A DNA stretch of 64,000 nucleotides from Pseudomonas fulva (GTDB lineage: Bacteria > Pseudomonadota > Gammaproteobacteria > Pseudomonadales > Pseudomonadaceae). The notes beneath the pieces are model-generated. The model saw only the letters and a list, made by a program, of their open reading frames with translations. It made no database searches and was not told the DNA's origin. The position numbers and the translations under genes were made by a program. The DNA lies in NCBI RefSeq assembly GCF_015680705.1, contig NZ_JADNYP010000013.1, positions 93,251-157,250 on the forward strand, read 5' to 3'. This document shows positions 37,342 through 47,016 of the stretch, piece by piece (position 1 is the stretch's first letter; every line of letters begins with the position of its first letter).

Positions 37342-38958
37342 TCAGGCGCGAAGCTTGGCGGTGACCTCGCCCAGCTGGCCCGACAGGCCATGCAAGCGCT
37401 GCCCCGCCTGCTCGGTATGTTGCACCGCTTGCTGGTTGGCCGTGGCGATGCGAGTGATCTCGATCAGGTTGCGCGAGATGTCCTCGGCCACGCTGGTCTG
37501 CTCCTCGGCGGCGGTGGCGATCTGCCGGTTCATGTCGCGGATCGCTTCCACCGAGGTGGTGATGCGTTCGAGCATGCGCCCGGCCTGGACCACCTGCTCG
37601 GCGCCTTCCTCGCTGCGCTGCTGGCCACTTTCGATGGCCTTGACCGCTTCCACCGCGCCGGATTGGACCGCCTCGATGATCTGCTGGATCTCGGCGATCG
37701 AGGCGGCGGTGCGCTGGGCCAGGCTGCGCACTTCGTCGGCGACCACGGCGAAGCCGCGTCCGGCCTCGCCGGCACGGGCCGCCTCGATCGCTGCGTTGAG
37801 CGCCAGCAGGTTGGTCTGCTCGGCGATGCCGCGAATGACTTCCAGGACCTTGCCGATCCGGGTGCTGTGGTTTTCCAGATGGCGAACCACTACGGCGGTG
37901 CCGGCAATCTCCTGGTTGACCCGCTCGATCAGCTCGATGGTGGCCTGCATCACCTGGCCGCCGGCCTGGGCGTTCTGGTCGGCATCGTCGGCCGCCCGGG
38001 CGGCGTCGGCAGCATGTCGGGCGACTTCCTGAGCGGTGGCCGACATTTCGTGCATGGCGGTGGCAACCTGATCGGTGCGCTGGAACTGGTCCCGGGTGCC
38101 GCGAGCCATGTCGCCGGCAATGCTGCGCAACTGGCCGCTGGCGCCTTCCAGCTCCAAGGTGTTGTCCTTCAAGCGGCCGATGGTCTCGGCGAGAAAGTCA
38201 CGCAAGGTGTTGGCGGCCAGGGCCAGGCGCCCCAGCTCATCCTGACGTTGGGCGACCACCCGCTGGCCGAACTGGCCCTGGCTCAACTGCGCGACATAAT
38301 CGATCAGACTACGGATCGGCTCGATCAGGCTGCGATTGACCAGCCACAGGCTCAGCAGCCCGACCAGCACGGCCGAAGCCAGCATCACCAGCACGCCCAG
38401 CCACACGGTACGCTCGGCACCGGTACTGATTGCTCCGGCACGCTGGCGAGCCTCGCCACGCAGTTGCTCGACCAGCGCGCTCATCTGCTCGCTGGCCGCC
38501 CGGTCCACGCCCTTGACCGCCAGGTCCCCGGCCACCGGGTCGCCCCCGGCGTCCAGGAAGGACTGGCGGCCCTGGGCATAGGCCTGGCCCAGTTGCCGGT
38601 GACTGTCTTGCAACTGCACGAGCGCGGCGCGCAAGGTGCCGTCACTGCCTTCGATCAACTGGCCCAGCAGTTGCTGGACCTGCTGCTCGCGCGCCTGAAA
38701 CTGCCGCCAGTACTTGTCCAGCTCGTCCGGCTGGCGGCCACGCAGCAGCACGTTCTTCCATTCCTGGACCTGAATCTTGAACTGCAGATTGGCTTCGTCG
38801 ATCAGCTGGGACTCGCGAAGCGGTCCGTCGACCAGCGTGGCATAGCCGCGCACGCTGGCAGACAGGAACTGGAAGCACACCAGCGCGATCAGCAGCATGG
38901 CCGCCAGGCTGCCACCGAGCAGGGTGAGGAGTTGCATGCGAAGGGATTTGCGCAACAT
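37342..38958 (-). CDS. Methyl-accepting chemotaxis protein
   Basis: A 538-residue chemoreceptor. TM1 is near residues 11-32, followed by a ~155-residue helical periplasmic domain (four-helix-bundle type by its heptad content), TM2 ([20 protein letters not shown] near 187-206) and a HAMP domain. The signalling hairpin carries [20 protein letters not shown] and [16 protein letters not shown]. Ligand unknown. The start at 38958 (MLRKSLRMQ) is chosen because the longer frame lacks a signal-anchor pattern. No FliA promoter was found. Confidence 0.93.
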   Translation of the reverse strand: MLRKSLRMQLLTLLGGSLAAMLLIALVCFQFLSASVRGYATLVDGPLRESQLIDEANLQFKIQVQEWKNVLLRGRQPDELDKYWRQFQAREQQVQQLLGQLIEGSDGTLRAALVQLQDSHRQLGQAYAQGRQSFLDAGGDPVAGDLAVKGVDRAASEQMSALVEQLRGEARQRAGAISTGAERTVWLGVLVMLASAVLVGLLSLWLVNRSLIEPIRSLIDYVAQLSQGQFGQRVVAQRQDELGRLALAANTLRDFLAETIGRLKDNTLELEGASGQLRSIAGDMARGTRDQFQRTDQVATAMHEMSATAQEVARHAADAARAADDADQNAQAGGQVMQATIELIERVNQEIAGTAVVVRHLENHSTRIGKVLEVIRGIAEQTNLLALNAAIEAARAGEAGRGFAVVADEVRSLAQRTAASIAEIQQIIEAVQSGAVEAVKAIESGQQRSEEGAEQVVQAGRMLERITTSVEAIRDMNRQIATAAEEQTSVAEDISRNLIEITRIATANQQAVQHTEQAGQRLHGLSGQLGEVTAKLRA

Positions 38959-39056
38959 GTCGATCTCGAAACAAGGAGAGGGGGATAACAGCGCCACGCT
39001 TGGGCGCGTCATGCAGGACAGCCCTGTCCTGGTTCACTGGCGCCGGGGCCAGGCCG

Positions 39057-39087
39057 AAAAAAAGGCTGCCATCGGACGATGGCAGCC
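39057..39087 (-). terminator. Terminator after the ABC exporter gene
   Basis: GGCTGCCATC (39064-39073) and GATGGCAGCC (39078-39087), loop GGAC, followed on the minus strand by a run of seven T. It ends the ABC exporter transcript. Confidence 0.93.
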
Positions 39088-39156
39088 ACTTCGAGCACTG
39101 CGCGACAGCTGCAGCAAATGGTCTCAAGCAATTGCTACAAAATTGTTACAAAAGCA

Positions 39157-40941
39157 CTACTCAGGACGCACCGAGGCGGCTGCCTTGCCGAACTGCAGTG
39201 CCGCCAGACGTGCATACAGCGGGCTGTGCTTGATCAGTTGACGGTGCGTGCCCACAGCCACCAACCGACCTTTGTCCATCACCGCGATGCGATCGGCATG
39301 TTGTACCGTCGCCAGACGGTGGGCGATGACCAGCGTGGTTCGACCGGCCATGAGCTTGGGCAGGGCCTGCTGGATCAGGTGCTCGCTTTGGGCGTCGAGG
39401 GCACTGGTGGCCTCGTCGAGCAGCAGGATGGGAGCATCGACCAGCAGCGCCCGGGCGATTGCCAGACGTTGCCGCTGGCCGCCGGACAGGCCTGCCCCAC
39501 CCTCGCCCAACGGCGTCTGGTAGCCTTGCGGCAGTTGCATGATGAAGTCATGGGCATGGGCGATTCGTGCCGCCGCCTCGACCTCGGCCGACGTGGCCTC
39601 GGCACGGCCGTAGCGCAGGTTGGCCTCGACGCTGCCGCGAAACAGCGCTGGCTGCTGGGCGACCAGGGCGAACTGGCGACGCACGTCGCAGAGCGCCAAC
39701 TCGGCGATCGGCTGGCGGTCGAGCAGAATCCGGCCGTGCTGTGGATCGTGGAAGCGCAGCAGCAGGTCGAACACCGTTGACTTGCCGGCGCCCGAGGGCC
39801 CGACAAGAGCCACGGTCTGGCCAGGCTCGATGACCAGACTCAGGCCATCGAGCGCCGCCAGCGTTGGCCGCGACGGGTAGGCGAAGCGCACTTCCTGCAG
39901 CTCGATGCGGCCCCTGGCCCGGCCGGCCGGCAACACCTTGGGCGCTGCCGGCGACAGTATCGCGCTGCGCGCTCCGAGCAGCTCGGCGATGCGTTCGGCA
40001 GCGCCAGCGGCACGTTGGAGTTCACCGATCACCTCGCTGAGCGTGCCGAAGGCACTGCCGACGATCAGGCTGTAGAAGACGAAGGCGGCCAGCTCGCCAC
40101 TGGAAATCCGGCCGGCGATGACATCCATGCCACCGACCCAGAGCATCAGCCCGACCGCGCCGAGCACCAGCACGATCACCAGGGTGATCAGCCAGGCGCG
40201 CTGCGCGATGCGCCGGCGTGCCACGGCGAAGGCGGCCTCCACGGTATCGGCGAAGCGCTGGCGATCTTGCGGCTCGTGGTTGTAGGCCTGCACCGTCCTG
40301 ATCTGCCCGAGCGTCTCGGCCACGTAGCTGCCAACGTCGGCGACGCGGTCCTGGCTTTGCCGGGACAGTGCGCGCACGCTGCGACCGAACAGCAGGATCG
40401 GCGCCAGAACCAGCGGCAACGCCGCGACGACGATGCTGGTGAGCTTGGGGTTGGTCACGAACAGCAGGATGATGCCTCCGACCACCATCAGCAGGTTGCG
40501 CAGGAACATCGACAGCGACGAGCCGATCACCGCTTGCAGCAAGGTGGTGTCGGCGGTCAGTCGCGACTGGATCTCGGAGCTGCGGTTGTCTTCGAAAAAG
40601 CCCGGATGCAGGCCCAACAGGTGGTCGTACACGGCGCGGCGCACGTCGGCCACACAGCGCTCGCCGATCCATGAGACTAGGTAGAAACGGCTGAAGGTGC
40701 CGATCGCCAAGGCCAGCACCAGCGCCAGGAACAGAGCGATGGTCTGGTTGAGCAACTGCGGCGAACGGGTCATGAAACCCTGGTCCACCAGCAGGCGAAT
40801 GCCCTGGCCCATCGACAAGGTGATGCCGGCGGTCAGCACCAGCGCCAGCAAGGCCAGCCAGACCCGGCCGTGATACGGTCGAATGAACCGCCAGGCCAAG
40901 TGCATGGCGCGCCGTTGCCGGGAAGAGAACGCCTGGAACAT
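39157..40941 (-). CDS. ABC exporter, fused membrane and ATPase domains (MsbA-like)
   Basis: A 594-residue half-transporter. Six membrane segments lie in residues ~20-310. The nucleotide-binding domain has Walker A GPSGAGKST near 388, signature LSGGQRQRLAIARALL near 490, Walker B ILLLDEATSALD near 513 and H-loop VIAHRLAT near 545. It resembles lipid/multidrug exporters of the MsbA/LmrA type; the cargo is unknown and it is not necessarily the essential MsbA. Homodimer expected. It ends at its own terminator. Confidence 0.9.
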   Translation of the reverse strand: MFQAFSSRQRRAMHLAWRFIRPYHGRVWLALLALVLTAGITLSMGQGIRLLVDQGFMTRSPQLLNQTIALFLALVLALAIGTFSRFYLVSWIGERCVADVRRAVYDHLLGLHPGFFEDNRSSEIQSRLTADTTLLQAVIGSSLSMFLRNLLMVVGGIILLFVTNPKLTSIVVAALPLVLAPILLFGRSVRALSRQSQDRVADVGSYVAETLGQIRTVQAYNHEPQDRQRFADTVEAAFAVARRRIAQRAWLITLVIVLVLGAVGLMLWVGGMDVIAGRISSGELAAFVFYSLIVGSAFGTLSEVIGELQRAAGAAERIAELLGARSAILSPAAPKVLPAGRARGRIELQEVRFAYPSRPTLAALDGLSLVIEPGQTVALVGPSGAGKSTVFDLLLRFHDPQHGRILLDRQPIAELALCDVRRQFALVAQQPALFRGSVEANLRYGRAEATSAEVEAAARIAHAHDFIMQLPQGYQTPLGEGGAGLSGGQRQRLAIARALLVDAPILLLDEATSALDAQSEHLIQQALPKLMAGRTTLVIAHRLATVQHADRIAVMDKGRLVAVGTHRQLIKHSPLYARLAALQFGKAAASVRPE

Positions 40942-41208
40942 GTTACAAACCTTTCTGCGGACAGTGGCCGCGGACCAGCACCGCGACGACCGGATGGAAC
41001 CCTGGCAGCTGGCCGACGTCGGACATCACGGACGCAGCATGCATGACATTGAAATGACAGCAAGCGTTATAGCCCTTCGTTCTAAAAGGACTCTGGAGCT
41101 TTGCGCCAGTTTCTGGTGGACTGGTGTCCGCCGTGACGCCATGGAGCTGTCATGCATCGGTCACGGCCTGCGTCTACCCTGAGCGGAAACCTGATGAGGA
41201 GACAGGAC

Positions 41209-41382
41209 ATGAGCTTGCAGCATAGCAGCGAAACACAGACCACCCAGCACCACCAGCAACCTCAGGCCTGCGGCTCGATCATCGATCACCAGGGGCGTGA
41301 AGTGCCGATCACCGAGCAGATGATCCAGCAAGCCTGCCAGGACCTGGAAAAGAGCCGGATCGACCTGTCCTGCCCGTCCTGA
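41209..41382 (+). CDS. PA1571-family small protein
   Basis: A 57-residue protein (MSLQHSSETQTTQHHQQPQ...) with a Gln/His/Thr-rich N-terminus and a conserved C-terminal part with REVPITEQMIQQACQDLE. It resembles the small PA1571 family of pseudomonads. Function unknown. The start has GAGGAGACAGG; an in-frame ATG 15 nt upstream is the alternative. Confidence 0.7.
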   Translation: MSLQHSSETQTTQHHQQPQACGSIIDHQGREVPITEQMIQQACQDLEKSRIDLSCPS

Positions 41383-41393
41383 GCTGAAGTCTC

Positions 41394-41414
41394 CGGCCTG
41401 GCCAAGCCAGGCCG
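41394..41414. terminator. Hairpin after the PA1571-family gene
   Basis: CGGCCTGGC (41394-41402) and GCCAGGCCG (41406-41414) with loop CAA. There is no T-tract, so termination is likely but not certain. Confidence 0.5.
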
Positions 41415-41440
41415 ATCGAGCCGTCTTCGGCCGGTTGCAT

Positions 41441-41466
41441 GCCAGGGACCGCTCGCGGTCCCTGGC
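41441..41466. terminator. Hairpin after pdxB
   Basis: GCCAGGGACCG (41441-41451) and CGGTCCCTGGC (41456-41466) around loop CTCG. It lies 8 nt after the pdxB stop, between convergent genes. No T-tract on either strand. Confidence 0.5.
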
Positions 41467-41473
41467 GCTGGCT

Positions 41474-42616
41474 TCACCCCACGACAGCTCCCAGCGCCTC
41501 GATCATCCGCACAAGCCCAGGCGCCTCGCCCCGAATCCCGACTCGCAACCCTTCGATCTCCCGCCGTGGTGGATACTGCTTGCGCAAGCGGTCGAATCCG
41601 GCCCGTTGCTCGGCATTGTCTTCGCTGAGGCTACGACGCAAATCGGCATCGTCACGGCGCGGGTCGTAGACCGCGCGGCACAGGGTAGCCAGGACCCAGG
41701 ACGGCTCGGCCGTGGCATCGAACTCGAGCCGCGCCAGGCTGGCTGGGGGCAGCAACTGGGCCAGGCGCACCTGCTCCGGCTGGCCGAGCCAACGACACAA
41801 AGCCTGGTACACCTGTGCGGTACCGCGCTGACGGCCATCGAGGCTGTAGCCGGCGATATGCGGGGTGGCCAGAGTGCAGAGGTCGGCCAGTGCCAGGTCG
41901 ACCTGGGGTTCGCCTTCCCAGACATCCAGCACGGCATGCACGTCGTCGCGCGCTTGCAACAGTTCACGCAGCGCCCGGTTGTCCACCACCGCCCCACGAC
42001 TGGCATTGACCAGCCAGGCGCCAGGGCGCAGTCGAGCCAGTCGCGCCTCGTCCAGCAAGTGCCAGGTCGCCTGCTCGCCGCCGCGCACCAGCGGGGTATG
42101 CAGGCTGATCACGTCGCACCGTTCGAGCAAGGTATCCAGCTCAACGAAGTCGCCGCCCTCGCGAGCCTGGCGCGGCGGATCACAGACCAGCACCTTCCAG
42201 CCCAGGCCTTGCAGGACCTTGACCAGGCGCGCGCCGACTTCCCCGGCCCCGACCACGCCGTAGGTCCGCTCGGCCAGCGCGACGCCGTCCAGCTCGGCCA
42301 GGGTCAGCAGGCTGCCGAGCACATAGTCCACCACGCCCCGGGCGTTGCAGCCGGGCGCGCTGGTCCAATGGATGCCCGCCTCGGCCAGGTGCTCCAGGTC
42401 CAGGTGATCGGTGCCGATGGTACAGGTGCCGACGAACCTGACCTTGCTACCTTCGAGCAACGCCCGGTCGACCCGAGTCACCGAACGCACCAGCAACACG
42501 TCGGCCTCCCTGACGCAGGCAGCGTCGATGCCGCGGCCGGAGTAGCGACGGATTTCGCCGAAGCCGGCGAAGAAGGCATCGAGCAGCGGGATATTCTCAT
42601 CGGCAACGATCAGCAT
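41474..42616 (-). CDS. pdxB: Erythronate-4-phosphate dehydrogenase
   Basis: A 380-residue D-2-hydroxyacid dehydrogenase of the PLP pathway, oxidising 4-phosphoerythronate. The N-terminus [20 protein letters not shown] is diagnostic of PdxB. The NAD-binding motif [16 protein letters not shown] is near residue 120, with active-site R/E/H in [10 protein letters not shown] and TPHIAGYS. The C-terminal dimerisation domain is present. It has a GGAG site and is 60 nt from tusA. Confidence 0.97.
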   Translation of the reverse strand: MLIVADENIPLLDAFFAGFGEIRRYSGRGIDAACVREADVLLVRSVTRVDRALLEGSKVRFVGTCTIGTDHLDLEHLAEAGIHWTSAPGCNARGVVDYVLGSLLTLAELDGVALAERTYGVVGAGEVGARLVKVLQGLGWKVLVCDPPRQAREGGDFVELDTLLERCDVISLHTPLVRGGEQATWHLLDEARLARLRPGAWLVNASRGAVVDNRALRELLQARDDVHAVLDVWEGEPQVDLALADLCTLATPHIAGYSLDGRQRGTAQVYQALCRWLGQPEQVRLAQLLPPASLARLEFDATAEPSWVLATLCRAVYDPRRDDADLRRSLSEDNAEQRAGFDRLRKQYPPRREIEGLRVGIRGEAPGLVRMIEALGAVVG

Positions 42617-42676
42617 GGTGCTCTCCTGGCGGGGGATGGCAGTGTAGGCGCTCTGGACCGAGGGTTCCAGCGGCGA

Positions 42677-42919
42677 TCAGCTGGCCTTCTTGCGAATCCA
42701 GTACAGGTAGGTACCGGCCTGTTCCTGCTGGCCTACCAGTTCGTGGCCAAGGAATACGCAGAACTTGGGAATGTCGCGACGGGTCGAGGGATCGGTGGCG
42801 ATCACCTTGAGCAGGCCGCCGGCGGCCAGGGCGCGCACGTGCTGGTGCAACATCATCACCGGCTCCGGGCAGTTCAGGCCGGTGGCGTCGAGGATGGCAT
42901 CTGGGGTGTGGTCGGTCAT
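42677..42919 (-). CDS. tusA: Sulfur carrier protein TusA
   Basis: An 80-residue persulfide carrier used in tRNA 2-thiouridine formation and sulfur delivery. The active Cys is C17 in [17 protein letters not shown], and the CPxP motif and [13 protein letters not shown] are family hallmarks. It has a GGAG site. It lies upstream of pdxB on the same strand with a 60-nt gap and could be cotranscribed. Confidence 0.96.
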   Translation of the reverse strand: MTDHTPDAILDATGLNCPEPVMMLHQHVRALAAGGLLKVIATDPSTRRDIPKFCVFLGHELVGQQEQAGTYLYWIRKKAS

Positions 42920-43085
42920 GGGCTACTCCGCGAATGAGCGCCTATTGTCGCTCATGCGCCAGCCAAGGGCCAACCCAGGCTGCTGCGCGGCCGCCGAGCG
43001 CATCGGGCGCAGCTCATTCCTTTGCAGGAGCCGCGTGTCGCAATGGCCGCGCAGCGGGCCCGGATCTTTCAGGCGACCACCGTTC

Positions 43086-44438
43086 TCACTTCGTTGGGAC
43101 GGCCCGCGTGGAGCCGTCGTCAAGGCGCCGGACCGGCAGTTGCAGGTACACCCGCAAGCCGTCCACGCGGCTGTCGAACGACAGCCGGCCTGCGCAACGC
43201 TGGACGATGGCCTCGACGATCGCCAGGCCCAGACCGCAGCCGCCGCTCTGCCCATGTCGCCAGAACCGCTCGGTCAAGTGCGCCAGGTCCTCGTCGGCGA
43301 TACCTGGGCCATGATCGCGAACCCGGAAACATGCCTGCTCTCGTTCGATCTTCACTTCCAATTCCACCGGCGTTTCATTCCCGGCATGGCGCAGGGCGTT
43401 GTCCAGCAGGTTGCGCAGTGCGGTCACGGCCAATGGCGCCGGCATGTCCAGATCAGCCCTGGCCGCGTCCTCGCACAAACACAGGCGGACACGCTCGCCC
43501 TCGCCATCGCCGGCATCCTGCATCGCCTGACGGGCAACCTGTTCGGCAGTGCACGGGACACCGTCGTCGAAACCCAGCCTGCCCTCGACCCGTGCCAGCA
43601 TCAGCAGCTGTTCCAAGGTGCGGTGCAGGCGATCGGCGCCCTGCTCGGCATGCTCCAGGGCCTGTTCGCGAGCGCTGCCGTCAGTCAACCGAGCGACTTG
43701 CAGGTGGGTCTTGATCACGGTAAGCGGGCTGCGCAGCTCATGCGCCGCGTCATCGGTCAGGCGTCGTTCACGCTCGAGGGTCTGGGCGATGCGCAGGAAC
43801 AGCTGGTTCTGGGTTGCCAGCAGCGGCTGCAGCTCGCTCGGCAGACCGGCCACCTGCAATGGCTCGACGCTGTCGGCGCGACGCCGGCGCAACGCATCGC
43901 GCATGCGATTGAGCGGCTCAAGACCCTTGCCCAGGCCGATCCATAGCAGGCCGAGGCTGCCGAAAAGGGCCATCAGCACCGGTGCCGAGGCGGCCAGCAG
44001 GACCGAGCGGTTGAGTGCTTCACGCTCCTCATGCCGGTCGGCGGTGGTAATCCGCACCTCTCCATGGGCATAGGTGAAGGTACGCCAGGAGGCGCCGTCG
44101 ATGAGCTGGTCGGAAAAGCCGCTGCGCTGCGCGTCCATCGCGCCGTCGTGCTTGTGATTGCTGGCCAGGATCTCGCCGCGCAGGGAACTCACCTGGCAGG
44201 CCATGCCATCCGGAATGCTGAGCTGGTCGGCGGCGAAGCGGGCATCGCTGTCCCTGGCCGCCAATGGCGGCAGCTGGTCGACCAGCCCGGCGACCATGCG
44301 CGCCGAGGCGACCAGCCGCTGGTCCAGGGAAAACATCATCTGCTGGCGCAGGTCACGTAGCATCCAGGCGGCAGCCAGGGCCCAGATGACGATGAAGGCG
44401 CTGCCCAGGATCAGGCTCAGACGTACTCGCAGGCTCAT
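43086..44438 (-). CDS. dsbS: Sensor histidine kinase of the dsb two-component system (DsbS-like)
   Basis: A 450-residue kinase with TM1 near 8-28, periplasmic domain ~29-145, TM2 near 146-168 and a DHp domain with phospho-acceptor H233 (AAHELRSPLTVIKTH). N-box LRNLLDNALRHAG and G-box RDHGPGIADEDL follow. The periplasmic part has one cysteine, C81 (GMACQVSS). From memory, P. aeruginosa DsbS senses copper through a cysteine at about this position and controls dsbDEG, and gene order here is the same. ATGA overlap with dsbR. Confidence 0.88.
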   Translation of the reverse strand: MSLRVRLSLILGSAFIVIWALAAAWMLRDLRQQMMFSLDQRLVASARMVAGLVDQLPPLAARDSDARFAADQLSIPDGMACQVSSLRGEILASNHKHDGAMDAQRSGFSDQLIDGASWRTFTYAHGEVRITTADRHEEREALNRSVLLAASAPVLMALFGSLGLLWIGLGKGLEPLNRMRDALRRRRADSVEPLQVAGLPSELQPLLATQNQLFLRIAQTLERERRLTDDAAHELRSPLTVIKTHLQVARLTDGSAREQALEHAEQGADRLHRTLEQLLMLARVEGRLGFDDGVPCTAEQVARQAMQDAGDGEGERVRLCLCEDAARADLDMPAPLAVTALRNLLDNALRHAGNETPVELEVKIEREQACFRVRDHGPGIADEDLAHLTERFWRHGQSGGCGLGLAIVEAIVQRCAGRLSFDSRVDGLRVYLQLPVRRLDDGSTRAVPTK

Positions 44439-45118
44439 GGCGAGGGCTGCTGCGGGACTTGCGCCGAGCCGAGTCGATAGCCGAGCCCGCGAACGGTCTC
44501 GACGATGCCGTTGCCCAGCTTGCGTCGCAGATGATGGATATGCACGTTCAGCGCGTTGCTCTCGACCTCGTCGCCGAAGCCGTATACGCAGTCCTTGAGC
44601 TGTTCGCTGGACAGTATCCGGCCAGGGTTGTGCAGCAGGGCCTGCAGCAGTGCCTGTTCACGACGCGACAGATCGACCGGCTGGCCAGCCAGGCTGGCCT
44701 GGCAACTGCTCGGATCGTAGCGCAACGGACCATGCTCGATGACGTTGACCGCCCGCCCTGCCGCACGGCGCAACAGGGTATGCAGGCGCGCCGCCAACTC
44801 GCGCAGGTCGAAGGGCTTGAGCAGATAGTCATCGGCCCCGGCCTGCAGGCCGTCGACCCGATCGCTCACCGCGTCGCGCGCGGTCAGCACCAGCACAGGC
44901 AGCAGTTCGCCTTGCTGGCGAAGCCGGCGCAGCAGCTTCAGGCCGTCCTCGTCAGGCAGGCCAAGATCCAGAACCATCACATCGAAGCGCGCCGCCTGCA
45001 GCATCGCCTGCGCCGCCGAAGCACTGGCCACCCGGTCGACGACCAGCCCCAGGGCCGACAGCCCGGCGCAGATGCCGCTGGCGATCAGGTCGTCGTCCTC
45101 GCAGAGCAGTACATGCAT
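44435..45118 (-). CDS. dsbR: OmpR-family response regulator of the dsb two-component system (DsbR-like)
   Basis: A 227-residue regulator with a receiver domain (acidic pocket EDDD at 7-10, phospho-acceptor D51 in VLDLGLPDEDG, VLVLTARD). A winged-helix DNA-binding domain of the PmrA/QseB type follows (SRREQALLQALLHNPGRILSSEQL, HIHHLRRKLG). It is divergent from dsbD. The start at 45118 (MHVLLCEDD) is set by receiver alignment. Matching direct-repeat boxes precede both this gene and dsbD, so it probably activates both. Confidence 0.9.
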   Translation of the reverse strand: MHVLLCEDDDLIASGICAGLSALGLVVDRVASASAAQAMLQAARFDVMVLDLGLPDEDGLKLLRRLRQQGELLPVLVLTARDAVSDRVDGLQAGADDYLLKPFDLRELAARLHTLLRRAAGRAVNVIEHGPLRYDPSSCQASLAGQPVDLSRREQALLQALLHNPGRILSSEQLKDCVYGFGDEVESNALNVHIHHLRRKLGNGIVETVRGLGYRLGSAQVPQQPSP

Positions 45119-45162
45119 TGATGGGTCTCCGGTGGATGCAGGCAGGCATTGCACAGTGTCTC

Positions 45163-45181
45163 GATTAAGCGAGGATTATCC
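45163..45181 (-). promoter_or_regulatory. DsbR-type box in front of dsbRS
   Basis: On the minus strand ATAATC-N5-TTAATC (45179-45174, 45168-45163), period 11, 45 nt before the dsbR start. It mirrors the box at 45238-45256 and resembles the PmrA/QseB pattern CTTAAT-N5-CTTAAT. Confidence 0.7.
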
Positions 45182-45237
45182 CATGCGGCGCCACGATGTC
45201 GAAGGTCAAGGCAAGCGCTTGCCGACCCTGGCGAACG

Positions 45238-45256
45238 GGTTAATCCCTGGTTAATC
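45238..45256 (+). promoter_or_regulatory. DsbR-type box in front of dsbDEG
   Basis: GGTTAATC-CCT-GGTTAATC, an exact 8-base direct repeat with period 11 (TTAATC at 45240-45245 and 45251-45256). It lies 48 nt before the dsbD start, where an activator box overlapping a weak -35 is expected. Confidence 0.75.
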
Positions 45257-45303
45257 GAGCCTGACCAGCATGGGCGTCCTTCGTGTACTGCCAAGGCGTC
45301 GAC

Positions 45304-47016
45304 ATGCGTATCCTGCTCCTTCTGTTGACTTTGCTGCTCGCCGGCCCGCTCCAGGCCAATCCGTTCGCCAGCAAGCCGGACTTCCTGCCGGTCGACCAGG
45401 CGTTCGTGCTCAGCCATGACCGCTTGCCCGATGGCCAGGTGCGCCTGCACTTTCTGATCCGGGAAGGCTACTACCTTTACCAGAACCGCTTGAAGTTCGA
45501 CGGTTTGCCACAGGCGCAACGACCGCAGTTGCCTGAGGCGCTGAGCCATCGCGACGAGTTCTTCGGCGAATCGGCCATCTACCGTGGCCAGCTCGAACTG
45601 CGTCTGCCCGCCACGGCCAGCGGCCAGCTGCGCCTGGGCTGGCAAGGCTGCGCCGACGCTGGCTTGTGCTATCCGCCCCAGACCACCGTCATCGAGCTGG
45701 GCGGCACGGCTGCGGCGACCAGCGCGCTGGCCACCGACCAGGCTCTGGCCAGCGATCTGGGTCGCACCAGCCTGGCCTGGAACCTGCTGGCGTTCTTTGG
45801 CCTGGGCCTGTTGCTGGCCTTCACGCCGTGTTCGCTGCCGATGTTGCCGATCCTCGCCGCGCTGGTGCTTGGCAACGCCGCCAGCGCGCGGCGAGGCTGG
45901 GCGCTGGCCGGCGTCTATGTGACCAGCATGGCTCTGGTCTATGCCGGCCTCGGTGTGCTGGCGGCGCTGCTGGGGGCCGGCTTGCAGGCATGGCTGCAAC
46001 AACCCTGGCTGCTGGGCAGCCTGGCGGCGCTGTTCGTGCTGCTGGCACTGCCGATGTTCGGCGCCTTCGAGCTGCAGCTGCCGGCGGCGCTGCGTGACCG
46101 ACTCGACCGCGTCGGGCAAGCCACCCAAGGTGGCAGCCTGTATGGCGCGGCAGCACTCGGCGCGCTTTCCGGACTGCTGCTGGGCCCATGCATGACCGCG
46201 CCACTGGCCGGCGCGCTGCTGTACATCGCGCAAAGCGGCGATGTAGCGCAGGGCGGCCTGGTGCTGTTCGGCCTGGGCCTGGGCATGGGCGTGCCGTTGC
46301 TGCTGCTGGTGACCTTGGGCAACCGTTACCTGCCGCGTCCAGGCGCCTGGATGAATCGCATCAAGGGCCTGTTCGGCTTCGTCTTCCTGGGCATGGCGCT
46401 GTACACCATGCGCAGTCTGCTGCCGGCGCCGTTACTGCTGGCCCTGCTCGGGGCCTGGCTGGTTGCCCTGGGCTGGGCCGCCTGGCCTGCCCTGCAGCGG
46501 ATGCCAGCGCTGCGCGCCCTTCCCTTGCTCGGCGGGCTGTGGGGCAGCCTGTTACTGATCGGCGCGGCTGCTGGCGGCGACGATCCCTGGCAGCCACTTC
46601 GCCCCTTGGCTGGCCAGCCCCATGCAGAGAACGCCACACGCCGGCCCGAGGCCTTCGTCACGCTGGCGACGCCGGAGGCGCTCGACCGCGAACTCGCTAC
46701 CGCGCGCCAAGCCGGACAGTGGGTAATGCTGGACTACTCGGCCCAATGGTGCTCCGCCTGCAAGGTCATGGAAAGGCAAGTGTTCTCGCGCCCAGCGGTC
46801 CTGGACGCGCTGGCCGGGGTGCGCCTGTTGCGCCTGGACGTCACCGCCGACAGCCCGGCCAGTCGCGAACTGCTGCAGCGTTACCAGGTCCCCGGCCCGC
46901 CTAGCCTGATCTGGATCGGACCGGAGGGCGAGGAGCGTCGCCCTCGGCGCATCACTGGCCAGGTCGATGCCGAAGGCTTGCTACGTCACTGGAACCAGAC
47001 CCGGAGCCAAGGCTGA
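45304..47016 (+). CDS. dsbD: Protein-disulfide reductase DsbD
   Basis: A 570-residue inner membrane electron shuttle passing reducing power from thioredoxin to periplasmic DsbC/DsbG/DsbE-type proteins. The signal peptide ends PLQA-NP. The N-terminal domain has its redox cysteines in GWQGCADAGLCYPP. The eight-helix core has the cysteines in FTPCSLPMLPIL and LGPCMTAPLAGAL, and the C-terminal thioredoxin domain has WCSACK near residue 482. All six cysteines are kept. The start at 45304 follows AAGGCG. TGATG overlap with the next gene. Confidence 0.96.
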   Translation: MRILLLLLTLLLAGPLQANPFASKPDFLPVDQAFVLSHDRLPDGQVRLHFLIREGYYLYQNRLKFDGLPQAQRPQLPEALSHRDEFFGESAIYRGQLELRLPATASGQLRLGWQGCADAGLCYPPQTTVIELGGTAAATSALATDQALASDLGRTSLAWNLLAFFGLGLLLAFTPCSLPMLPILAALVLGNAASARRGWALAGVYVTSMALVYAGLGVLAALLGAGLQAWLQQPWLLGSLAALFVLLALPMFGAFELQLPAALRDRLDRVGQATQGGSLYGAAALGALSGLLLGPCMTAPLAGALLYIAQSGDVAQGGLVLFGLGLGMGVPLLLLVTLGNRYLPRPGAWMNRIKGLFGFVFLGMALYTMRSLLPAPLLLALLGAWLVALGWAAWPALQRMPALRALPLLGGLWGSLLLIGAAAGGDDPWQPLRPLAGQPHAENATRRPEAFVTLATPEALDRELATARQAGQWVMLDYSAQWCSACKVMERQVFSRPAVLDALAGVRLLRLDVTADSPASRELLQRYQVPGPPSLIWIGPEGEERRPRRITGQVDAEGLLRHWNQTRSQG

